Below are positions 8,689 to 16,430 of a DNA stretch of 64,000 bases, in pieces. Both the position numbers and the translations under genes were made by a program. This DNA comes from Candidatus Rifleibacterium amylolyticum (GTDB lineage: Bacteria; Muiribacteriota; Ozemobacteria; Ozemobacterales; Ozemobacteraceae). A model generated the notes under the pieces. It had not been told where the DNA came from and made no database searches. It saw nothing but the letters and a program-made list of their open reading frames with translations. The DNA lies in NCBI GenBank assembly GCA_009917695.1, contig JAACJG010000002.1:248001-312000 (forward strand), given 5' to 3'. The first letter of the stretch is position 1; the number at the start of each line of letters is the position of its first letter.

Positions 8689-10281
8689 TCAGTTTCCGCT
8701 CACCCCGAGAGTTCCCTGTCCAGACTGCTCGGTAGAAGAAGCACCAACAGGTTGTTCGCTTCCAGTCATTATCTTCAGCCCTTCCTGGAAACGCTCAAGA
8801 GTTGAACCAATTCCAGGCCAGGTTTGCTCGGCTATCGCAGCAGCCTGTTTGTGATTCTTCAGATAATCATCCCAGACCTTGATTATATCGAGGGCTCCCT
8901 GCAGGTTGCCTGACCCCAGAGCAGAGTTGAACTTTGCGGCTGAGTCATTGACCGTGGCCTGTAGCAACTGCTTCATATTATCGTCGGCATCTTTAGGAAG
9001 GTTGATGCCAGTTGCCTTGAGAATTTCAGCGGCAAGAGAAGGATTGTCAGCAGCAATTTTACTCCACTTGTCAGCCAGTTCAACCGCCCTTGCAATATTG
9101 TTGTACCATTCATTTGAACCAGGTTCAGCCTGTGCAAATTTTTCGCTGCAGGCGCCGTGCTCGGCAAGGTCCTTCTTGAACGATTCAACATTTTCGCTGC
9201 TGACAAACGGATCGACACTTTCGAGTTGCATACGGGCAGCCACCAGATTGGCCACTGCCTGCGCTTTGTCGAAACCGAAATTAAGATCGCGGCAGAGTGC
9301 ATCACCGTATTCGCCGGCAAAAATCGCTTCCCATTTCTTGATCAGGGCGATGGCATCGGCCAGACGACCTTCGGCTATCGCGCGCTCGTATTCTTTAACG
9401 TCGAAAGCCCAGAGCTGAACGTAGGTCGCTACAGTAAAAACGGCTTTCCAGTTGGTCTTGTCAGTGGCTTTCGCTCCGTCAAAAGCATTGTAAAGATACT
9501 GCATCGCCGAAGCCCGCTTCGGATTGTCTTTTTCAAAAGCCAGCCATTTTTCGACAAGCGCGAATGCTTTGGTCGCGTCACCCAGTCTGACCGCCTCGCG
9601 CCATTCAGCATGATCTCTTTCGAATTCCTTCATATCGGTCACGGTAGTCTGCGGATCGACACCGGCAAACGAATTGAATGCTTCCGGAATCGGGCTGTTA
9701 GTAGCGTTCCATGCCGACACCACTTTCTGCCATCCGGCGCTTACTTTGGCGGCCTCTTCAAGTTTGCCTTCCCTGGTGAGCCGACTATAGTCCTGGGCAG
9801 CTGTGGCATAGGTTTTCATGATGCCCTCTTTTATGGCCTGATCCATGACCTGCCTCATCACAGCAACCGATGAATTGTTAGCTGCAGCGAATTCCTCAAA
9901 AATTGCCGGGTTATTTCGAAAATAACCCTGTATGCCAATTGCAAATTCGGCGGCCTTAACCGGGTCGCCGCCCATCAGAGAATTGTAGTCATTACAGATA
10001 ACTGCACATGCTTCGCGATAAACATTATTCAACGCGGCCGTCAGCGACTCTTTTGTCACGCCTTCGCCGGCTGCGGCAGCGACCCCTGCTGCATCCTGAC
10101 CGGCATACTCTACCCATTTCCGGGTTATATTGACCGCCGCAGCATAATTCTTAGGCGTCGAATTCATGTAATCCTGAAACAGCGAATAGTCGGCCGCCCA
10201 CTGATCGGCCGTCACAGCGGCTGCAAGCGCACCCGAAAACATCACACACAGCAAACACAGCAGAAAAACTCTTCTCTTCAT
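8689..10281 (-). CDS. Secreted helical-repeat protein with conserved Trp (530 aa)
   Basis: A clear AGGAGG lies 4 nt before the ATG. Residues 1-21 are a Sec signal peptide. The mature protein consists of helical repeats of the form (E/K)(Y/F).....(G).(L)..A..(L/I)..KW, with the tryptophan near residues 56, 184, 246, 317, 405 and 470. They look like TPR-type or solenoid repeats and suggest a periplasmic scaffold. The C-terminus is TLGVSGN, nearly identical to the end of the neighbouring anti-sigma protein (TLGISGN). The gene has its own leader (67 bp from the anti-sigma stop) and terminator. No family is recognised. Confidence 0.8.
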   Translation of the reverse strand: MKRRVFLLCLLCVMFSGALAAAVTADQWAADYSLFQDYMNSTPKNYAAAVNITRKWVEYAGQDAAGVAAAAGEGVTKESLTAALNNVYREACAVICNDYNSLMGGDPVKAAEFAIGIQGYFRNNPAIFEEFAAANNSSVAVMRQVMDQAIKEGIMKTYATAAQDYSRLTREGKLEEAAKVSAGWQKVVSAWNATNSPIPEAFNSFAGVDPQTTVTDMKEFERDHAEWREAVRLGDATKAFALVEKWLAFEKDNPKRASAMQYLYNAFDGAKATDKTNWKAVFTVATYVQLWAFDVKEYERAIAEGRLADAIALIKKWEAIFAGEYGDALCRDLNFGFDKAQAVANLVAARMQLESVDPFVSSENVESFKKDLAEHGACSEKFAQAEPGSNEWYNNIARAVELADKWSKIAADNPSLAAEILKATGINLPKDADDNMKQLLQATVNDSAAKFNSALGSGNLQGALDIIKVWDDYLKNHKQAAAIAEQTWPGIGSTLERFQEGLKIMTGSEQPVGASSTEQSGQGTLGVSGN

Positions 10282-10348
10282 ACTTCCTCCTGTAATTCGG
10301 TTCTAACTTTATTCATTCAAACATCAGCATCTCCTGACCTGTCTACCT

Positions 10349-11512
10349 CTAATTCCCTGAAATCCCCAACGTGGAGTTAAATCCAGAACCAGGAACATTG
10401 CCATCTTCTATTTGCTCTTCATCTGTATCATCGCCTTCGGCGGGATCAGAAGATTTATCTTCGGGAAACGCTTCTGCCGGCTCAGCATCAGGAACAGGCC
10501 TTATCGGGCTTGCTGCCATACTCTCATCGACTTCTTCTTTCGCCGGATGCTGAGATGAAGCATCACTTTCACCTGCAGGCGATTCGGCCGCGCCCTTGTC
10601 CAGCCTGTCCAGAGCCTCAACAGGCAGAAGTCTTTTCAGGTTCATCAGTGAAGATACCTTATCCCGCCCGGGTTCTTTAACATCGAGAATCTTGCCCGAG
10701 CTGGCAATCAGCAGAAGATGTCCGGCCCGCAACAACTTTCTTTCAAGTGTCTTTGACCTGAACTCCACCACTCCCTCCAATACTCCGACAAAACTTGTAT
10801 CTGAGGAGATTTGCTGAACGAAAACAGTTCCAAGCACCCCGGTTGTTCCAATGGGTGTTGATATTTCGACAGGCACTGGCGGGGTCTGAGACTTGATTTG
10901 AAAAATAGCACGACCTTGTTGATGATAGCCTGAACTGTAGTTGTCGCTGACCTGAAAATAAGCATCCGGACCAAGTGAAACAGTTGAACCACAAGAAAAT
11001 GTCAGCTCGACCTCAGCAGAGTCGCCTGTTCGCACCGAATCACCCTTTGCGAGAGCATCAGACAGTGACGCCAGAACATAACCGTCGGCGCCGGCAAGAC
11101 GCTTTTCTACTTCCCGATCGATTCTGGTAATGGTGGCGACAGTCTCTTCAGCAGCCGTAATCTGCGCTTTTTCGAGGCTGGGAGAGCCCGGTCTGATGTA
11201 GAACATCACCAGTATCGCAAAGCCGACGAGAGACAACCAAGCCAGCTTCCAGAGCGACGGCAGAATACTGACAGACTCTTCAGCGGACTTTCTCCCGCTG
11301 CCAGAGCACTGCAGCATTACCTTCTTCTTAATATCTGGAATAGCTGCTGCCAGCCCAGGAGACAACCGCGGGAAACACTGCTCAGTCAGCTTTTTCAGAA
11401 GAGCCGAACAGACCGGGCAGCTTTTGACATGCGCCTGCAACACTGCCGGAATATCAGCCAGTCCGGCGTCAGGGCTGTTCTCAAGCCACTCTCTGAATTC
11501 ATGACAATTCAT
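10349..11512 (-). CDS. Membrane anti-sigma factor with zinc-finger N-terminus and FecR-like periplasmic domain
   Basis: Residues 1-40 hold the H-x3-C-x2-C motif (H28, C32, C35) of zinc-binding anti-sigma domains, which clamp ECF sigma factors in the cytoplasm. A single membrane helix lies at about 88-106. Residues ~150-275 resemble a FecR domain (GDSVRTGDSAEVELTF, then a STPIGTTGVLGT stretch), here periplasmic. The C-terminal ~100 residues are acidic, Pro/Ser-rich and end in TLGISGN. The start overlaps the sigma gene stop by 14 bp, so the pair is translationally coupled. FecR domains usually sense a signal passed from the outer membrane; the signal here is unknown. Confidence 0.88.
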   Translation of the reverse strand: MNCHEFREWLENSPDAGLADIPAVLQAHVKSCPVCSALLKKLTEQCFPRLSPGLAAAIPDIKKKVMLQCSGSGRKSAEESVSILPSLWKLAWLSLVGFAILVMFYIRPGSPSLEKAQITAAEETVATITRIDREVEKRLAGADGYVLASLSDALAKGDSVRTGDSAEVELTFSCGSTVSLGPDAYFQVSDNYSSGYHQQGRAIFQIKSQTPPVPVEISTPIGTTGVLGTVFVQQISSDTSFVGVLEGVVEFRSKTLERKLLRAGHLLLIASSGKILDVKEPGRDKVSSLMNLKRLLPVEALDRLDKGAAESPAGESDASSQHPAKEEVDESMAASPIRPVPDAEPAEAFPEDKSSDPAEGDDTDEEQIEDGNVPGSGFNSTLGISGN

Positions 11513-12038
11513 CCGGATTGTCCTCCTGAATGCGCCTGATCGATCGGCATACTACATTTCTCAGGCTTCCCTCTGACATTCCTGTGATTTCGGCAATTTC
11601 CCCGTATGATAAACTTTCCAGAAATCTCAGCTGCAAAATCTCGCGATCTCTTGCCGGTAGACTCTTCAACAATTCCGGCGCATTACCAATACCATCCTGA
11701 GCCGGAATGGCAGGCTCATCGACCTCCTGACTGTCAAATGAAAATGTCTTGATCTTCTTCTTGCGGTAACAATCGATCAAAGTCCGGCGGGCAATCGTAA
11801 AAAACCAGCTTTCAAACCTGCCTGTAGATTTAAAACTGCCGAGTGCCTGAAAAATCTTGACCAGAATATCCTGCGTTATATCTCTTGCTTCTTCGTTACT
11901 TTTGACAAACAGCACTACATAACGCAAAAGCCTTTCAATGTAACGTTCGAACAGAACATCGAGCATCTTTCTTTCGCCACGGATAATCCTGGCAACGATC
12001 TGTTCATCAGTAATTCTATGCTTGTCTAAAGGCGTCAT
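11499..12038 (-). CDS. ECF-type RNA polymerase sigma factor (179 aa)
   Basis: Region 2 is visible around residues 20-95 (ARDITQDILVKIFQAL, then RFESWFFTIARRTLIDCYRKKK). Region 4 lies at ~125-170 (LPARDREILQLRFLESLSY, then a helix-turn-helix with GEIAEITGMSEGSLRNVV). The length is typical for an ECF sigma factor. It is followed by its anti-sigma partner with a 14-bp overlap. About 24 bp upstream of the ATG lies a TGACAA-N10-ATATCGTT motif that also precedes the pilin-like gene at 16053. This suggests the factor controls itself and the adjacent pilin-like operon. Confidence 0.95.
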   Translation of the reverse strand: MTPLDKHRITDEQIVARIIRGERKMLDVLFERYIERLLRYVVLFVKSNEEARDITQDILVKIFQALGSFKSTGRFESWFFTIARRTLIDCYRKKKIKTFSFDSQEVDEPAIPAQDGIGNAPELLKSLPARDREILQLRFLESLSYGEIAEITGMSEGSLRNVVCRSIRRIQEDNPDELS

Positions 12039-12061
12039 ACTTAAGTTGTTCTAATTGTTAA

Positions 12062-12085
12062 AACGATATTCATACCAATTTGTCA
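12062..12085 (-). promoter_or_regulatory. Putative ECF-type promoter of the sigma/anti-sigma operon
   Basis: Read on the minus strand, TGACAA is followed by 10 nt and then ATATCGTT, ending 24 bp before the sigma ATG. The identical two-block motif with identical spacing occurs at 16082-16105. CGTT/CGTC-type -10 elements are common for ECF sigma factors. Autoregulation is an inference. Confidence 0.55.
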
Positions 12086-12093
12086 TCGCAAAT

Positions 12094-12846
12094 TCACGGA
12101 GTGCCAAGAGCCGTTGCTCCGGCAAGCGACAGGGGAACACCCAGCGCGGTATTGCCGGTCAACTGTATCATGCCGCCTTGAAACAGCTTGATCGGAGCTC
12201 CCGGAGCATATTCGGCGAACATGTAATTCGGGCACCAGAGGTCGCCCGGGCTGGTGGTTCCCGATGCCGGGACATAAGGTGAATACACGCTGACCGTTGT
12301 TGCCAGCAGTTCGCTGCCTTTGCTTTCCATGGCCAGACGAACCTTTTTCAGACTGGCAGAATCAGCCGCGTTGCTGATCGGCGCGCCGGTGGCGTCGAGC
12401 AGGTCTATACGAAAGCTTGCCAGCATTCCCTGCAGGTAATTACGCTGCAAAACCGGCCCAACTTCGCAGATCCGCATTACCCCGAAAAGACTGCCGGCCG
12501 GAGCATCTGCTGGCTGCTTCTGGTATGTGACTTTTTCGACGAGAGGGCGGCCGTTCACATCTATGCCATATACCTTGTTGAATTCAAGCCTGGTTGTCTG
12601 ACCGGTGGCATCGTAGATAACCGATGGAACAGGTATGTTATCAGCACCGGCGAATATCAGAGTGCGTAGATCCTGTTTGAGCACCGCTATCAGACGCGAT
12701 TTTTCCTGCAGTATCGACAGGTTGTCATAGCCTCTGGCCGCGCCGGTAAAGGCGCCGCTCAGCAGTTTAAGCACCACTGCCATGACGACCGCCGTCACCA
12801 GAGTGACGATGATCATTTCGATCATGGTGAATGCACGTTTTTGCAT
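12094..12846 (-). CDS. Pilin-like protein (PilW/GspJ-like, 250 aa)
   Basis: The N-terminus (QKRAFTMIEMIIVTLVTAVV) is a prepilin signal with an unusual Ala at the position before Phe, and Glu at the conserved +5. The hydrophobic helix is followed by a region with the GspJ/PilW-like spacing (LSILQEKSRLIAVLKQDLR). It is the third gene of a pilin-like operon, 1 bp after the PilV/GspI-like gene. The C-terminal ~40 residues are low-complexity Ala/Gly/Leu. Processing at Ala instead of Gly would be atypical and deserves a check. Confidence 0.8.
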   Translation of the reverse strand: MQKRAFTMIEMIIVTLVTAVVMAVVLKLLSGAFTGAARGYDNLSILQEKSRLIAVLKQDLRTLIFAGADNIPVPSVIYDATGQTTRLEFNKVYGIDVNGRPLVEKVTYQKQPADAPAGSLFGVMRICEVGPVLQRNYLQGMLASFRIDLLDATGAPISNAADSASLKKVRLAMESKGSELLATTVSVYSPYVPASGTTSPGDLWCPNYMFAEYAPGAPIKLFQGGMIQLTGNTALGVPLSLAGATALGTP

Positions 12847-12847
12847 A

Positions 12848-13309
12848 TCAGTAGCGCCCCTTCAACGTCATCAGCTGAATGCGCCGGTTACGCGCGCCCC
12901 AGCTGACGGTGACTGCAATGCGCAACATGGCTGAATCTTTGACCAGCACGCCTGAGACAGGGTAAGAATCGACGAGTACATGCGTCGAAAACTCCGGCGG
13001 CAGCGGGCGGCTGCTCATGCCGTGCCGGTTTCCGTTCAACGCCGCCGTAGCAAAAGGATCAGGCGCAAAAACATCATTGTTGAACGCTACCTCGGCATCC
13101 ATAAGACACAGCTGGTCGAATGGCAGTGCCTGCAACGCCTCTATCAGCTCAGATGCGAAGTTTACCGAAGTGACCTCTTCGAGAGTGGCGCGCGTATTCT
13201 GATGCGACGCTGAGTAGGTCGAGAGAATCGGCAGCAGTGCCAGCCCGATCACTACCAGCGCCAGCACCAGCTCAATATAACTGAATGCTCTTTGGGCATT
13301 GTTGTTCAT
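12848..13309 (-). CDS. Pilin-like protein (PilV/GspI-like, 153 aa)
   Basis: The N-terminus (AQRAFSYIELVLALVVIGLA) has the basic leader, Phe, Glu at +5 and hydrophobic helix of a class III prepilin, again with Ala before the cleavage site. The small size and the following segment (EEVTSVNFASELIEAL) fit PilV/GspI minor pilins. It starts inside the stop of the 915-aa upstream gene (4-bp ATGA overlap) and is followed 1 bp later by the next pilin-like gene. Confidence 0.82.
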   Translation of the reverse strand: MNNNAQRAFSYIELVLALVVIGLALLPILSTYSASHQNTRATLEEVTSVNFASELIEALQALPFDQLCLMDAEVAFNNDVFAPDPFATAALNGNRHGMSSRPLPPEFSTHVLVDSYPVSGVLVKDSAMLRIAVTVSWGARNRRIQLMTLKGRY

Positions 13310-16053
13310 GGCTGGTCCGCCTTTTCATCTGCCCAGTAAACCAGCGATTTGCCGAGATGCACACGAATACCGGCCGAATAGCGGTCAGGATCGATCACAT
13401 TGAACTTTTCGTTCCAGACAATTGTCTGCCTCTGGGATCCTGAGTCTGGATAACCATGAAACAGCGACGAAGCATTCTTATTAAAGTCGAGATAACTGAC
13501 GGCAACGCCGCCGACGATGTGTATTGCACCGGCGGCCGCGCGACGCAGGGTTCCAGACGAGATGAAAAAGGCTTCATAGCGACCAGGCCTGAAATGAATA
13601 TCTTTACCTTCAACTGCGGTGGCGATGACCAGACTGTCCTGCGGGTTCTGCAGACGAAGAGAATTTTCGAGCAGAATCTCTCCACCTGAAGCTATCAGCA
13701 TGCCACCATTGCGCACGATTATTTCGTTGCCGCTGCTCGCGCTCAGCTTTATCTGGTCGTTGAGAACGGTTACCACGCCGCCGCGCAGGTCGAGAACTGT
13801 TTTTCCGTTTTCCTCGCTGAGAAAATTCTCTGCAAAAATAGCAGCGGAGGATGCCACGAAGGTTGTTTTCTGACGCAGGTCATAGCCGGTGATACCGCTG
13901 CCGGCATTCGCGGCAGCCGGCAACGAAAAGGCCGAAGAAAAGGGCCAGAGCACACCGAGAGAGCCCAGTGCCAGCTGGCGGCCGTCCGTATCTTTGATCG
14001 ATATGCATTCGCCGCTGATCCCGCGGCCATTCTGCGAACTGTCAGGATTCTTGTAAAAAAAACTGTTGCCAAAATCAGCGATCGCACCTGAAACTGGCGT
14101 GCCACTGCTGCTGTCAGCGCCGTGCAGCACGTCGGCCAGTTGAGCCGGCAAGGTTTTAAGCCGCAAGGGCGGATCGCTTGGCGCACTTCCGCCAGGCACA
14201 AACAGGCTTACGGCAGTTCCCCGCATGTTGTCGTTGATCATCTGCTCAAAAATAATCATACCCGGATAGATCAGCATCTTCGTCATGATGATGTCGCATA
14301 TTTCAAGCGGGTTCCCGATTTTTTCGAAAACATGGGTGTACACATTATAGGCAACCTTGGCGAAGTCCGCCGTGGCCGTTCCGATGTCATCATCGACCCG
14401 CCCCCAGACAGGATAATTTGCCCAACCCACCCTGTCGTTACTGAATTCAAGCGAGAAGGTTGGCGGACTTGCCTGACGGTTGGCAATAATCGGAAAGAAC
14501 GGGAAAAAATATTTGGCCGGCTTAACTGTATTGGCCGGGCTGTCAAGCTGACGCAACCAGTCACCGGGCGGAGTCTGGTCGAGAGCCGTTTTCATGTCAT
14601 CGTCGATCTGCGCAATGTTACCGACCTGCATAAAGCGCAACCAGGCGCCGAGCATGATGGTAGGTGAACGACGGTCGGCTATCTGCGAAGAACTGAGCGG
14701 AAACATGTCGCCCATCGGCAGTATCAGCGAAGAATGCACCGATTCAAGACTCGCCGCAGTATCGCCAACCTGGTGTTGCGGATGCTCGTAGTAGCTGACG
14801 AGCAGGTGATATAGCGACACCGCTTCGAGCAGTTCTCGGCTCATCGACATCAGGCCGAACCTCGTCTGCCAGGCCATCCAGCCGCACAGATTCGTGCCAT
14901 CGCCGTCAGCCAGACCAGAGGCCGGCATATTTATACCTCCGCTGTTCGGAAAAAAATTGCTCCAGGCCGGACTGGTCGGCGAATCGTCGCGCAGCAGATA
15001 ATAAAGCTTGCTGCGGTCAGAAAGCATGTAGCTGCCACCATAGAAGAGATGAAATTTGTTCTGAAAAGCAGGTGGCAGGGTCGCATGATTGGCGGCAATC
15101 TTAACATCGCCATGCATCGGCTGAAAAATGTAGTATTGCAGAGGGCCGCTATCAGGGCTGCGACCCAAAAACACCCAGCCGCGCCTGAGCAGGTCGATAT
15201 TGGCCCAGTCAGCCGGAATCGGTGGTGCCACCGAATCTTCGGGAATAGCTGACGAATTACACACTCTCGCCTCGTCATCCGGGTGATGAATCAGAGTCAA
15301 CGGGTTGTTCAGCCCATTTGAATCTGGTTCGACAAAGCCGAAAGAGTCGAGAAAAGGCGGATTCACGCGCGATGAATTGCGCAGCCTGTTCCAGTCGTAG
15401 TCGATGCCGTTCTTTTTTTCTCTGACAAAGAGCGTGAATTTGCCGAACACACCCGGCAGAATGTTGATCGCCTTGATATCGCGCACGACCACGAACTTGC
15501 GGCGAAAACCACGAAAATCAGCTTCGATTTCTGCCTTGAGCAGCCCGAAAACATCAGTCGGATCTGGATATATCTGTCCCTGCGTTTTCGGGTCGAAAGA
15601 GGTCGGCGGCACAGCTACCGCTGTAAAAAGAGGCTTTATGCCAGACAGCGTCAGCGTGACCTTTCTGATGACATCGATTCCATCATAGGCATCACGCAAC
15701 AAGTTGATAAAAGGCAGCTGCGCAGCCGTCAACTGCATGCTGACCGTATCAGGGGCTGAAGCGCCAGAATCGCGCAACCGCACGAAAATCAGGTTAGCTG
15801 GGTCGTCTGGGTTGTCCTGCAGCCAGCGGAAAGCTTCTTCGGCGACTCCTTCGGAGGCTTTGGTAACCAGATCGTTCCAGTATACCCGGTGAGCTCGCAG
15901 CGCTTCCTGCCTGACATGCGACTGATAAGCCACCACCATGACGATCATTATCGGAATCAGAGCCGCCGCCAGGCCCAGCAGAAAGCCTCTGGACCCCGAC
16001 ACCCCCCTTCTAAAACCCGCTAATAAACAACTCAACAAAATACCTCGCGCCAT
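13306..16053 (-). CDS. Large pilin-associated membrane protein, PilX/GspK-like N-terminus (915 aa)
   Basis: After a 22-residue basic leader comes a hydrophobic helix (GFLLGLAAALIPIMIVMVVA) and then a helical stalk, the layout of PilX/GspK-type minor pilins but with a far longer extracellular part (~870 residues). The exported part has no recognisable domain. The last third contains a beta-rich stretch (IFAENFLSEENG, LDLRGGVVTVLNDQIKLSASS) resembling right-handed beta-helix or adhesin sequence. It is the first gene of the second pilin-like operon and sits behind the ECF-like promoter motif at 16082-16105. Assignment to PilX/GspK rests on the N-terminus and operon position. Confidence 0.75.
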   Translation of the reverse strand: MARGILLSCLLAGFRRGVSGSRGFLLGLAAALIPIMIVMVVAYQSHVRQEALRAHRVYWNDLVTKASEGVAEEAFRWLQDNPDDPANLIFVRLRDSGASAPDTVSMQLTAAQLPFINLLRDAYDGIDVIRKVTLTLSGIKPLFTAVAVPPTSFDPKTQGQIYPDPTDVFGLLKAEIEADFRGFRRKFVVVRDIKAINILPGVFGKFTLFVREKKNGIDYDWNRLRNSSRVNPPFLDSFGFVEPDSNGLNNPLTLIHHPDDEARVCNSSAIPEDSVAPPIPADWANIDLLRRGWVFLGRSPDSGPLQYYIFQPMHGDVKIAANHATLPPAFQNKFHLFYGGSYMLSDRSKLYYLLRDDSPTSPAWSNFFPNSGGINMPASGLADGDGTNLCGWMAWQTRFGLMSMSRELLEAVSLYHLLVSYYEHPQHQVGDTAASLESVHSSLILPMGDMFPLSSSQIADRRSPTIMLGAWLRFMQVGNIAQIDDDMKTALDQTPPGDWLRQLDSPANTVKPAKYFFPFFPIIANRQASPPTFSLEFSNDRVGWANYPVWGRVDDDIGTATADFAKVAYNVYTHVFEKIGNPLEICDIIMTKMLIYPGMIIFEQMINDNMRGTAVSLFVPGGSAPSDPPLRLKTLPAQLADVLHGADSSSGTPVSGAIADFGNSFFYKNPDSSQNGRGISGECISIKDTDGRQLALGSLGVLWPFSSAFSLPAAANAGSGITGYDLRQKTTFVASSAAIFAENFLSEENGKTVLDLRGGVVTVLNDQIKLSASSGNEIIVRNGGMLIASGGEILLENSLRLQNPQDSLVIATAVEGKDIHFRPGRYEAFFISSGTLRRAAAGAIHIVGGVAVSYLDFNKNASSLFHGYPDSGSQRQTIVWNEKFNVIDPDRYSAGIRVHLGKSLVYWADEKADQP

Positions 16054-16081
16054 TTTATTCTTAGTTCTACCAAACTAATAT

Positions 16082-16105
16082 AACGATATTTGTCTGGAAT
16101 TGTCA
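16082..16105 (-). promoter_or_regulatory. Putative ECF-type promoter of the second pilin-like operon
   Basis: Minus strand TGACAA-N10-ATATCGTT lies 29 bp before the ATG of the 915-aa protein. Both blocks and the spacing match the copy upstream of the ECF sigma gene at 12062-12085. The flanks of the two copies differ, so the match is not a simple duplication. Confidence 0.55.
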
Positions 16106-16430
16106 TTATATTGTGCAATCACTCTTAAACAGAGCATTGGCGACCCTTTCATACCACCCCGCCTGGCAATGCTTAGTCTGCAAGATCATTTTACTTGGCC
16201 GGGGGTGACAGCTGCACATTTTATGCCATTCAGTCCGAGGCCGTGAGGCGCTGTCGCATAATCCACAGTGCAAGGCGGCTGAACTGTTTAAACATCGGTG
16301 TAAATCAGCAAATCTGTGGATTCTGCACTTCTGGTCGAAAACAACCAACCGTTCACAGTGTACTGGATTTTAGTTGGAGTTACTGCTATCCTTTCTGCTA
16401 ACTCAAAAGATAAGGGAAAGGCCAAAATAG
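16106..16430. other. Intergenic region between divergent operons
   Basis: The gap contains no convincing open frame. Its left end carries the minus-strand promoter motif. Its right end has a purine-rich Shine-Dalgarno region (AAGGGAAAGG) before the amidohydrolase ATG. I could not identify a convincing plus-strand -35/-10 pair. Confidence 0.5.

Noticed and set aside
8540-10310. Related AACTTTATT sequences upstream of the giant gene and the W-repeat gene as a common promoter
   Set aside because: The two occurrences are in opposite orientation relative to their genes and share only a short A/T-rich word.
14122-14667. Plus-strand 181-aa open frame
   Set aside because: It lies inside the 915-aa pilin-associated gene on the other strand, with no start signal.
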